Positions 1 through 7,404 of a stretch of 64,000 bases of DNA are shown here, piece by piece. Location of the stretch: NCBI RefSeq assembly GCF_019375475.1, contig NZ_JAHXGQ010000008.1:1-64000 (forward strand). The letters run 5' to 3'. The notes under the pieces are model-generated. The model did not search any database. It saw only the letters and a program-made list of their open reading frames with translations, and was not told where the DNA came from. Made by a program: the position numbers and the translations under genes. The stretch comes from Saccharothrix obliqua. Its GTDB lineage: Bacteria > Actinomycetota > Actinomycetes > Mycobacteriales > Pseudonocardiaceae. Each line of letters opens with the position of its first letter. The first letter of the stretch is position 1.

Positions 1-96
1 ACCCGCGGTGGTGTAGACGCGTTCCACCCGCACTCCGCGGCCGGCCGCTTCCCCGTTCGAACGGCCGGTCGCCGACGTCCCCGCTGTCTCCGTCAT
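1..96 (-). CDS. nrdJ: Vitamin B12-dependent ribonucleotide reductase, N-terminal fragment (cut by window edge)
   Basis: Only the first 32 codons are inside the window; the gene runs off the left edge. It begins MTETAGTSATG and reaches GVRVERVYTTAG, which resembles the variable Ser/Gly-rich head plus the start of the conserved region of actinobacterial class II (adenosylcobalamin) ribonucleotide reductases, which make deoxynucleotides. The ATG at 96 is preceded by the purine-rich GAAGAGGGG on the minus strand. Two palindromic AT-richer sites lie just upstream (131-175) and could be NrdR boxes. The call rests on a short N-terminus and promoter context, so it is moderate. Confidence 0.55.
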   Translation of the reverse strand, partial: MTETAGTSATGRSNGEAAGRGVRVERVYTTAG

Positions 97-130
97 CGCC
101 CCTCTTCACCGACGCCAGGCTGAGGCAGGC

Positions 131-175
131 CCAACCTGTTGGGTAGTTGGATGGAATTCCTACTACATGTTGTGG
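131..175. promoter_or_regulatory. Candidate pair of NrdR-type operator boxes
   Basis: Two imperfect palindromes sit upstream of the nrdJ-like gene: CCAACCTGTTGGGTAGTTGG (131-150) and CCTACTACATGTTGTGG (159-175). The second has an ACxACATGTxGT core similar to NrdR boxes. The spacing between centres is shorter than the usual three helical turns, so this is only a candidate. Confidence 0.3.
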
Positions 176-202
176 TCGGGCGCAGGGTGACACGCCGAGC
201 GA

Positions 203-652
203 TCACGTTCGCGGAGGGGGCGCGGTCACCTTGCGGACGTGGGTGGTGTCGGCGGTGAGCGGCTCGCCGGTCGGGCCGAGGGGGCGCAGTTCGGGGAGCC
301 GCCTGCCCTCGGCGTCGAGGAGCAGCGAGTGCGGCTCCCCCTCCTCGAACGCGTGGCGCTCGCCCCACTGCCGGAGCGCGACCACGACGGTGAACAGGTC
401 GCGACCGGCTTCGGTGAGCGCGTAGGTCTGCCGCCTGCCGGAGGGCGCGGTGGTGCGTTCGAGGATGCCGTGGTCGACCAGCTTGCGGAGCCGGTCGGTG
501 AGGATGTTGCGGGCGATGCCCAGGCGCGCGTGGAAGTCGGTGAACGCGCTCGCGCCGTCCATCGCGTCGCGGACGATGAGCATGCTCCACCGGTCTCCCA
601 CGATGTCCAGCGCGCGGGCGGTGGGGCAGTGCGGGTCGGTCCAGTCGGGCAT
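203..652 (-). CDS. HxlR-family winged-helix transcriptional regulator
   Basis: 149 residues, a normal HxlR length. It shows the family hallmarks: a Cys near the N-terminus (DPHCPTARALDIVGDRWSML), then FTDFHARLGIARNILTDRL and the wing LVDHGILER. HxlR proteins are small dimeric DNA-binding regulators, often sensing oxidants, electrophiles or drugs. The ATG at 652 has GAGGA eight bases upstream. The gene is divergent from the MFS transporter at 737 with 84 bp between starts, so it most likely represses that transporter. The ligand is not visible. Confidence 0.9.
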   Translation of the reverse strand: MPDWTDPHCPTARALDIVGDRWSMLIVRDAMDGASAFTDFHARLGIARNILTDRLRKLVDHGILERTTAPSGRRQTYALTEAGRDLFTVVVALRQWGERHAFEEGEPHSLLLDAEGRRLPELRPLGPTGEPLTADTTHVRKVTAPPPRT

Positions 653-736
653 CGGGTCATCCTCGTAGGTTGCGTTTTGAAACTATTCTGCCGTACCGTC
701 CAAATGGTTGCAAAGTGCTACTGATTGGAGTGCCCG

Positions 737-1939
737 GTGCCCTCGTTGCCGAAGCGGCAGCGGCTGCTGCTCGCCGTGGTGTGCGGAGTCGCGGTCGCGA
801 ACGTCTACGCCGGACAACCGGTGCTCGACGCCATCGGCGGGGACCTGGGCCTCGGGCCGGGCGCGCTGGGGTGGCTGGTCGCGGTCGGCCAGCTCGGGTA
901 CCTGGTCGGCCTGGTGGTGCTGGTCCCGCTGGGCGACGTCCTCGACCGCCGCCGCCTCATCGCCGCGCACCTCGCCCTCACCGCGGTCGGCGCGGCGGTC
1001 ACCGCGACGGCGGGCGGCGGCACGCAGGCGTTCGCCGGCCTGGCTGTCGCCGGGTTGTTCGCGGTCGTCGTGCAGACCGCGGTGGCGTACGCGGCGTCGC
1101 GGTCCGCGCCCGCCGAGCGCGGCGGGAACATCGGCGTGGTGACCTCGGGCGTGGTGGTCGGCATCCTCGGGGCACGCGTCGTGTCCGGTGCGCTCACCGG
1201 GCTCTGGGGCTGGCGCAGCACCTACTTCGCACTGGCGATCGCGTCGACCGCGTTGGCCGTCGTGGTCCTGCTCGTGCTGCCTGCCGACGAACGCACCGCG
1301 AGGCCCGACCACCGGCGGGCGCCGGGCGCGTTCGCCGGTCTGGCGCGGGACCGGCTGTTCCTCGGCCGCGGTCTCGTGGCGTTCTTCACCTTCGCCTCGT
1401 TCGGGACGCTGTGGAGCGGTCTCGCGTTGCCGCTCGGCGCGGCGCCGTGGCACCTGGAACCGGTCTGGACCGGTCTGTTCGGGTTGGCCGGGCTGGTCGG
1501 CGCGCTCGGCGCGGCGCGGGCGGGCGCGTGGGCCGACCGGGGTCGCGCGCCCGGCGTGACGGGCTGGTCGCTCGCCGCCCTGCTCGCCTCGTGGCCGCTC
1601 ACGGCGATGACCGGCACGTCGCTGTGGCCCTTGGTCGTCGGGGTGCTCGTGCTCGACTTCGCCGTCCAGGCCGTGCACGTCACCAACCAGCACCGCTTGA
1701 CCACCGCTCATCCGCACCGCACGAGCACCGTCATCGGCGGCTACATGGTCTTCTACTCCCTCGGGTCGGCCCTCGGCGCGATCACGACCACCGCCGCCTA
1801 CGACGCCGCGGGGTGGGTGGCGTCGAGCGCTCTCGGGGCCGGGTACGCGGCGTGCGCCCTTCTGGTGTCCAAAGTGGACCGACCTGCCGGCGGGGTCGTC
1901 ACGCGTTCGTGGCATCGACAGGGAAGCGCACAGGCTTGA
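737..1939 (+). CDS. MFS transporter (drug/metabolite efflux type)
   Basis: About 400 residues with twelve predicted hydrophobic segments. An MFS signature loop follows TM2 (LVPLGDVLDRRRLIAAHL, the G-x-L-x-D-R-x-G-R-R type). The protein opens with VANVYAGQPVLDAI, typical of the sugar-efflux/multidrug branch of the family. I chose GTG at 737 because GGAG (727-730) lies six bases upstream; a TTG at 725 is also open but overlaps that ribosome site. Substrate unknown. The divergent HxlR gene is the probable regulator, suggesting inducible export of a toxic small molecule. Confidence 0.88.
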   Translation: MPSLPKRQRLLLAVVCGVAVANVYAGQPVLDAIGGDLGLGPGALGWLVAVGQLGYLVGLVVLVPLGDVLDRRRLIAAHLALTAVGAAVTATAGGGTQAFAGLAVAGLFAVVVQTAVAYAASRSAPAERGGNIGVVTSGVVVGILGARVVSGALTGLWGWRSTYFALAIASTALAVVVLLVLPADERTARPDHRRAPGAFAGLARDRLFLGRGLVAFFTFASFGTLWSGLALPLGAAPWHLEPVWTGLFGLAGLVGALGAARAGAWADRGRAPGVTGWSLAALLASWPLTAMTGTSLWPLVVGVLVLDFAVQAVHVTNQHRLTTAHPHRTSTVIGGYMVFYSLGSALGAITTTAAYDAAGWVASSALGAGYAACALLVSKVDRPAGGVVTRSWHRQGSAQA

Positions 1940-1979
1940 GACTCGACCCTGGCAGCGCAGCCGGCGGAAGGGGTCGATC

Positions 1980-4253
1980 GTGACGCGTTCAACCGTGTTG
2001 GTGGCACTGGACACCGAGAAGACCGGCCCGGTCGCCCGCGACCAGCTCGCACGCATCTGCGAGCGGCTGGGCGCGGAGGGGCACGAGGTCGTCCGGGCAC
2101 GCGGCGCCGACGACGCGCTGGCGTTGACGCAGAGCAGGGCCGACCTCTCCGTGGCCGTGGTGTCCTGGGACCTCGACGCGCCGGAAGCGGTGCTCAAGGC
2201 GCTCATGGGGCGGTTCACCAAGCTCCCGGTCTTCCTGGTGACGACGGCGGCCTCCGTGGACGACCTGCCGCTGTGGGTCTCCCAGGTCATCTCCGGCTAC
2301 GTCTGGCTCCTGGAGGACACGCCGGACTTCATCGCGGGCCGGATCGGCGTCGCCGCCCGGAGGTACCTCGACGGCCTGCTGCCGCCGTTCTTCCGCGAGC
2401 TGCGCCGGTTCGACGACGCGCACGAGTATTCGTGGCACACCCCGGCGCACGCGGGCGGTGTCGCGTTCCTCAAGTCTCCGGTCGGGCGGGCGTTCTACGA
2501 CTACTACGGAGAGCGGCTGTTCCGGACCGACCTCTCGATCTCCGTGGGGGAACTGGGTTCCCTGTTCGAGCACAGCGGCCCGATCGGCGACGCCGAGCGC
2601 AACGCCGCGCGTGTCTTCGGCGCGGACCTGACGTACTTCGTGCTGCACGGCGACTCCACCGCCGACCGGATCGCCTGCCACGCGAGCATCGCCACCGACG
2701 AACTGGTCCTCGTGGACCGCAACTGCCACAAGGCGATCTACCACGGCCTCACCCTCACCGGCGGTCGGCCGGTCTACCTCGTGCCCACCCGCAACGGGTA
2801 CGGGTTGATGGGGCCCGTACCGCCGGCGGCGATGCGGGAGGACGCGGTGGCCGCGCGGGTCGACCGCAGCCCGTTCACCGCCTCCGCGGCCGGCCGGCGT
2901 CCGGTGTACGCGGTGATCACCAATTCGACCTACGACGGGCTGTGCTACGACGCCGTCCGCGTCGCGGAACTGCTCGGCGCCACCGTGCCACGACTGCACC
3001 TGGACGAGGCGTGGTTCGCCTACGCGCGGTTCCACCCGATCTACGCCCGCCGCTACGGGATGTCCGTGGACGCCGCCGCGCTGCCCGACGACGTGCGGCC
3101 GACGGTGTTCAGCACGCAGTCCACGCACAAGCTGCTGGCCGCCATGTCGCAGAGTTCCATGGTGCACGTCAAGAACTCGCCGCGGTCGCCGGTCGACCAC
3201 CGGCAGTTCAACGAGACGTTCATGATGCACGCCACCACGTCACCGATGTACCCCATGATCGCGGGGCTCGACGTGGCCGCCGCGATGATGGACGGGCCGG
3301 ACGGCCGGTGGCTCACCGACGAGGCGATCACCGAGGCGATCCGCTTCCGCCAGGCGGTGGCGCGCATCGGCAGGCGCATCCGCGAAGCGGCCGACCGGCC
3401 CGACTGGTTCTTCGGCACCTGGCAGCCGACCGAGGTCACCGACCCCGCCACCGGCGAGGTGCACGCGTTCCTCGACGCCCCGCTGGACCTGCTGCGCACC
3501 GAGCCGTCCTGCTGGGTGTTGGCCCCCGGTGCGGCGTGGCACGGTTTCGCGGGAATGGAGGACGGCTTCTGCCTCCTGGACCCGGTGAAGGTCACCATCA
3601 CCTGCCCCGGCGTCAACGCGGCCGGCGAGGTCTCCGACCCGGGCATCCCCGCGCGCATCCTCACGATGTACCTGGAGACGCGGGGGATCGTCGTGGAGAA
3701 GACCGACGCGTACACCTGCCTGATCCTGTTCTCCATGGGCATCACCAAGGGCAAGTGGGGCACGCTGCTCGACGCGATGCTGGACTTCAAGGCGCTCTAC
3801 GACGCGAACGCGCCGCTGGCCGAGGTGCTGCCGGACCTGGTGCGGGCGCACCCCGGGCAGTACGCGCGGCTCACCCTCCCCGACCTCGCCGCCCGGATGC
3901 ACGCCCAACTCGGCCGCAGTGACCTGACCGGGCTGCTGGACGAGGCGTTCACGCACCCCACGCCCGCGGTGCTCACCCCGGCCCAGGCGTACCAGCGGCT
4001 GATCCGCGGCGGCACCGAACCCGTGCGGCTCGCGGACATCGCGGGCCGGACCGCGGCGACGATGGTGGTCACCACGCCGCCGGGCATCCCGGTCCTCATG
4101 CCGGGCGAGAGCACGGGTGAGGCGGGCGGCCCGGTGCTGCGCTACCTGCGGGCGCTGGAGGCGTTCGACCGGGAGTTCCCCGGTTTCCCCAGCGAGACCC
4201 ACGGCGTCACCCGGAGCACCGCGGGCGACTACCACATCACCTGCCTCCGCTGA
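1980..4253 (+). CDS. Orn/Lys/Arg decarboxylase, PLP-dependent fold type I
   Basis: 757 residues, about the length of inducible arginine decarboxylase AdiA. Residues 1-115 form the flavodoxin-like N-terminal wing seen in this family. The PLP domain follows, with the catalytic lysine in STQSTHKLLAAMSQSSMVH (Lys384). The C-terminal domain (LEAFDREFPGFPSETHGV) is also conserved. It removes CO2 from a basic amino acid to give cadaverine, putrescine or agmatine; which one cannot be read here. GTG start with GGAAGGGG upstream. No antiporter gene is adjacent, so a simple acid-resistance pair is not evident. Confidence 0.9.
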   Translation: MTRSTVLVALDTEKTGPVARDQLARICERLGAEGHEVVRARGADDALALTQSRADLSVAVVSWDLDAPEAVLKALMGRFTKLPVFLVTTAASVDDLPLWVSQVISGYVWLLEDTPDFIAGRIGVAARRYLDGLLPPFFRELRRFDDAHEYSWHTPAHAGGVAFLKSPVGRAFYDYYGERLFRTDLSISVGELGSLFEHSGPIGDAERNAARVFGADLTYFVLHGDSTADRIACHASIATDELVLVDRNCHKAIYHGLTLTGGRPVYLVPTRNGYGLMGPVPPAAMREDAVAARVDRSPFTASAAGRRPVYAVITNSTYDGLCYDAVRVAELLGATVPRLHLDEAWFAYARFHPIYARRYGMSVDAAALPDDVRPTVFSTQSTHKLLAAMSQSSMVHVKNSPRSPVDHRQFNETFMMHATTSPMYPMIAGLDVAAAMMDGPDGRWLTDEAITEAIRFRQAVARIGRRIREAADRPDWFFGTWQPTEVTDPATGEVHAFLDAPLDLLRTEPSCWVLAPGAAWHGFAGMEDGFCLLDPVKVTITCPGVNAAGEVSDPGIPARILTMYLETRGIVVEKTDAYTCLILFSMGITKGKWGTLLDAMLDFKALYDANAPLAEVLPDLVRAHPGQYARLTLPDLAARMHAQLGRSDLTGLLDEAFTHPTPAVLTPAQAYQRLIRGGTEPVRLADIAGRTAATMVVTTPPGIPVLMPGESTGEAGGPVLRYLRALEAFDREFPGFPSETHGVTRSTAGDYHITCLR

Positions 4254-4388
4254 ACCGGTCCGGCGAACCCGCCCGCGAAGACTTCGGTCCGTAGTCGAGT
4301 GAACCTCCAGAGCAACGAGCACGGGGCCTCGCGCGTGTATCTACTGATCGACTGGAACGCGGTCGAGAGATCCTTGGAGGGGTTCAAC

Positions 4389-4760
4389 GTGAGGTTCGTC
4401 AAGGCAGTGGCGGGGGTCGTGCTCGCGATGGCGGCGATGCTGGGTGGGACCATGACGGCGGGTGCCGCGCCGGCGGAGCAGGCCGCGTCCACCCCGCGGT
4501 ACCAGGTGTCGACGTGGCACTACGTCAACATCCGGTCCTGCGAGGCCACGTCGTGCGACGTCGTCGGCTACCTCCCGGCGGGGGCCACCACCACCGCGTG
4601 GTGTTGGACGTTCGGCGAGACGATCACCGACGCGGGCATCACGAACAACATCTGGCTGCTGCTGAACCGGCAGGACGGCGCGCGGTGGATGGCGAGCGCG
4701 GTGTACTTCACCGGCGACCAGTTCGCGAACCTCCCGTTCGAGGCGAACTGCGACTTCTGA
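4389..4760 (+). CDS. Small secreted SH3-like domain protein
   Basis: 123 residues if started at GTG 4389, which has GGAGG (4376-4380) eight bases upstream; the open frame extends further but without ribosome site support. Residues 1-30 form a signal peptide (VRFVKAVAGVVLAMAAMLGG then AGAAPA). The mature part has four cysteines in RSCEATSCDVV, WCWTF and ANCDF and the VNIRS...GYLPAG pattern of bacterial SH3 domains, which usually bind peptidoglycan or other wall polymers. Two disulfides are likely. No genetic partner is evident. Confidence 0.75.
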   Translation: MRFVKAVAGVVLAMAAMLGGTMTAGAAPAEQAASTPRYQVSTWHYVNIRSCEATSCDVVGYLPAGATTTAWCWTFGETITDAGITNNIWLLLNRQDGARWMASAVYFTGDQFANLPFEANCDF

Positions 4761-4767
4761 CGGTCGC

Positions 4768-4797
4768 GGCGCGGGAACCCCTCGTGGTTCCCGCGCC
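4768..4797. terminator. Perfect 12-bp hairpin between convergent genes
   Basis: GGCGCGGGAACC, loop CCTCGT, then GGTTCCCGCGCC. The stem is perfect and sits eight bases after the stop of the secreted SH3 gene and just before the stop of the gene on the other strand. There is no T tract, as is common for actinobacterial bidirectional terminators. Confidence 0.75.
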
Positions 4798-4807
4798 GGT
4801 GGGCGGT

Positions 4808-5620
4808 TCAGCCGAGGCCGCGGCTGTCCTGCTTGAGCGCGGTGTCGACGGTCAGCGCCGACGCCACCACCAGGCTCAGCAGGGGATCGGCCAGCGGCCG
4901 GTGGATTTGCAGCACGTAGTTGTCGGCCGTGGTGAACATCGTCTTCGCGAAGCCCTCCCACGTCTTGGTGATGCGGGCGACCTCGGCGCCGGTGTGGTCG
5001 CTGATGGAGAAGTTCCACGCCCGCCAGTTCTCCGCCTGGATGCCGCCGATCCGGTTGCCGTTCAGCTCGAACGCGAACCGGATCTTGCCGATGGCGTTCT
5101 CCTGGCGGATCTCGCCGACCACCGCGCCGTCGCCGCGCTCCACGATCACCCGCGACTTCAGGATCTTGGCGGGCCGGGTCAGCCGCAACACGGTCTGCCC
5201 GTGGGCGTCCCGGACCTCCAGCTTGTGCGTGAAGAACTGGTCGTAGCTGCCGAGGAACCGCACGATCTTCTTCAACGTGCTCTGGCCGACCTGCACGACG
5301 CTGCCGAGCTGTCCGCCGTGCTGGTCGTAGACGGCGTACTCGTTGGCGACCTCGACCAGCTTCACCCGCTGGTTGACCACCAGGACCGGCTCGGTGAACA
5401 ACGTCCCGCCGCCCTGCCCGACCTGCCCGACCCCGGCCTTGCGCTGCTGCTCGCGGATGCGGTTCGGGTCCGGCGCGCCGTCCAGGGACAGCTCCCACGG
5501 GTTCGCATCGCTCTTCGGCGGGCGTTGCCGCGTCTGCGCCGTCCACTGGGCGCCGTCCCAGTAACGCAGCACCGGGGAGTCGGGCGTCTCCGGGTACCAA
5601 CCGGGCTGAGGGTTCGTCAT
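4808..5620 (-). CDS. DUF2510 plus scramblase/LURP-one-like phospholipid-binding protein
   Basis: 270 residues from ATG 5620. The N-terminus MTNPQPGWYPETPDSPVLRYWDGAQWT is the DUF2510 motif common in actinobacterial membrane-associated proteins. The remainder (about residues 75-270) has the beta-strand pattern of the scramblase/LURP-one/Tubby-like fold (FTEPVLVVNQRVKLVEVANEYAVYD ... ISDHTGAEVARITKTWEGFAKTMFTTADNYVL), ending in a weakly hydrophobic segment. These proteins bind lipids, but their role in bacteria is not established. It stands alone between a terminator hairpin and the P450 gene. Confidence 0.8.
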   Translation of the reverse strand: MTNPQPGWYPETPDSPVLRYWDGAQWTAQTRQRPPKSDANPWELSLDGAPDPNRIREQQRKAGVGQVGQGGGTLFTEPVLVVNQRVKLVEVANEYAVYDQHGGQLGSVVQVGQSTLKKIVRFLGSYDQFFTHKLEVRDAHGQTVLRLTRPAKILKSRVIVERGDGAVVGEIRQENAIGKIRFAFELNGNRIGGIQAENWRAWNFSISDHTGAEVARITKTWEGFAKTMFTTADNYVLQIHRPLADPLLSLVVASALTVDTALKQDSRGLG

Positions 5621-5744
5621 GGCCGGAACTGTAGCCGCGGGGACGGATCGGCAAGCCGCGTTCGCGGGACGCCGCCGCCCGCGCCCGGTGATCACGCTCT
5701 CAGCCCGCCGGGTGGACCCGGTCCGGGACGTCGGGCAGCGGCGG

Positions 5745-6836
5745 TCACCGCAACCGCACCGGCAGCGAGAGCAGGCGTGCGCCCATGATGCCGCCCGGCG
5801 TGTGGTGGCGGAGTTCGTGGAACGGCGTGGTGAGGCGGGCTCCGGGGTGCTCGGCCCGCAACACCTCGACCACCGCGCGCAGTTCCAGGCGGGCCAACTG
5901 GGCGCCGATGCAGTAGTGGGGCCCCGCGCCGAACGTGAGGTCGTGGGCGTTCCGGCCGAGCTGCCGGTTGACGCCGACGACGTCGACCAGCACGGGGGAG
6001 CGGGCCGGCAGCCGCAGTCCCGCGAGTTCCACTTCGGTCGACGTGAAGCGCCACAGCGTGAACGGGGCGGGTGGGTGGGCGCGGAGGGTGTCGTCGACGA
6101 GGTCGTCGTCGGCGGGTGCCGCCGGGTCGCCGAGCAACCGGGCCACGACGAAACCGACGGACAGGTCGGTGGTGAGCTGCCCGGCGAACAGCAGGGTGAA
6201 GATCTGGTAGTGGAGGTCCCGCCGGGTGCTGCCCGGCGGCATCCGGCGGGCGAGTTCGGCGGTCGGGCCGTCCTCCAGCGCGGCGTCCGCGAGGGCGGCG
6301 AAGGCGGCCATGGCCGGCGGCACGTGGTCCGGGTAGTCGGTGTGCATCAGCCGGCAGGCGTGCATCGCGGTGTCGACGTGCTCGGCGGGGATGCCGAGGA
6401 GGTCGCACAGGACGGTCAGCGGGTACCGGGTGGTGAAGTCCTCCACCAGGTCCGCCTCGGGACCGAGGTCCGCGAGGAGGCGTCGGGCGGTGGCGCGCAG
6501 CCGCGGGTACGCCGCACGCATCCGGGCCGCGCCCAGCAGCGGCGCGAACGCGCGGCGCAGCCGGGTGTGGGCCTCGCCGTCGAGCGTGGTGACGGACATC
6601 TGCTCGGCCGCCGCGGGTTCGAGGCCCGCCGTGCGGCGGTCCCAGTGCGCCGGCGCGAGGGCGGTGTCCTTGGCGAACCGGGGGTCGGCCAGGACCACGC
6701 GGGCCAGGTCCGGGTCGGTGACGACCCAGGCCGGGCCGCCCGCCTGCGCCTCGACCCGGACCACGGGCTCGGTGGACGGCACCCGGTGCGGGTCGGGCAC
6801 GCCGATGGAGCCGACTCGGGCGGAGAAGGGCGACAT
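5745..6836 (-). CDS. Atypical cytochrome P450
   Basis: 363 residues from ATG 6836 (AGAGGA ribosome site), short against the usual ~400. The heme loop FGAGPHYCIGAQLAR is intact (Cys about 309). The I-helix motif reads AGQLTT, lacking the acidic residue normally before Thr-Thr. The K-helix ExxR reads DTLR, so Glu is Asp. The meander between K-helix and heme loop is 10-15 residues shorter than usual. It is probably a soluble class I P450 relying on external ferredoxin/reductase, but oxygen activation may be altered. Divergent from a MarR gene across a palindromic operator, so likely MarR-controlled. Confidence 0.88.
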   Translation of the reverse strand: MSPFSARVGSIGVPDPHRVPSTEPVVRVEAQAGGPAWVVTDPDLARVVLADPRFAKDTALAPAHWDRRTAGLEPAAAEQMSVTTLDGEAHTRLRRAFAPLLGAARMRAAYPRLRATARRLLADLGPEADLVEDFTTRYPLTVLCDLLGIPAEHVDTAMHACRLMHTDYPDHVPPAMAAFAALADAALEDGPTAELARRMPPGSTRRDLHYQIFTLLFAGQLTTDLSVGFVVARLLGDPAAPADDDLVDDTLRAHPPAPFTLWRFTSTEVELAGLRLPARSPVLVDVVGVNRQLGRNAHDLTFGAGPHYCIGAQLARLELRAVVEVLRAEHPGARLTTPFHELRHHTPGGIMGARLLSLPVRLR

Positions 6837-6874
6837 GGTGGTCCTCTCGGGCGGTTCGGGAGATTCGCTGCGTG

Positions 6875-6905
6875 ACACAGTAACTGTGTAGCACAGTTTA
6901 TGTGC
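6875..6905. promoter_or_regulatory. Double palindromic operator between P450 and MarR genes
   Basis: ACACAGT-A-ACTGTGT (6875-6889) is a perfect 7-bp inverted repeat. It is followed by GCACA-N5-TGTGC (6891-6905). MarR dimers typically bind 15-20 bp palindromes in the divergent intergenic region, which is where these lie. A TATGCT at 6913-6918 could be the minus-10 of the marR promoter. Confidence 0.72.
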
Positions 6906-6939
6906 GACGCAGTATGCTCCTCGGCGTGGAGGGAGCGTG

Positions 6940-7401
6940 ATGAGCCGATCACCCGAAGACGCGCGCTCGGAGGTCCTGCGGGCCATCGCCCGCTGGCAGA
7001 TCCCGGTGGTCCAGTTCGGCGGGATGGTCGCCGAACACCTCGGGATGACGTGGACGGACCTTCAGGCGTTGTACGTGCTGGCCAACGAGGGACCCGCCAC
7101 ACCCGGCCGGCTCGCGCGGCGGGTGAACCTCACCAGCGGCTCGGCGTCACGCATGATCGACCGGTTGGAGCGGGCGGGTTTCGTGCGCCGCGTGCCCGAC
7201 GAGCACGACCGCCGCCGGGTGCTCATCGAGCCCGAACCCGGGGCGGTGGACCGGGTCGGCCGCCTCTACGACGAGTTGAACGCCCGCCACCGCGCCGACC
7301 TCGACGCGCTCGACGACGGCGAACTGGCCGTCCTGCGGAAGTTCCTCGCCACCGCCACCGAGCGCACCGAGGAGGAGATCCGGCGCTTCGGCACGGCCTG
7401 A
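6940..7401 (+). CDS. MarR-family transcriptional regulator
   Basis: 153 residues. The winged-helix core reads TDLQALYVLANEGPATPGRLARRVNLTSGSASRMIDRLERAGFVRRVPDEHDRRRVLIE, including the DxRR wing signature. ATG 6940 is preceded by GGAGGGAG (6928-6935); an in-frame GTG lies immediately upstream at 6937. MarR dimers repress neighbouring genes until a small ligand binds. The divergent P450 gene and the palindromes between them make the P450 and the regulator itself the likely targets. Confidence 0.9.
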   Translation: MSRSPEDARSEVLRAIARWQIPVVQFGGMVAEHLGMTWTDLQALYVLANEGPATPGRLARRVNLTSGSASRMIDRLERAGFVRRVPDEHDRRRVLIEPEPGAVDRVGRLYDELNARHRADLDALDDGELAVLRKFLATATERTEEEIRRFGTA

Positions 7402-7404
7402 CGC

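Noticed and set aside
670..1983. Long Arg/Gly-rich frame over the MFS gene, and similar long frames opposite or across most genes
   Set aside because: They are shadows caused by high GC; the MFS, decarboxylase, CIS and other frames have recognisable domains, ribosome sites and third-position bias, while these do not.
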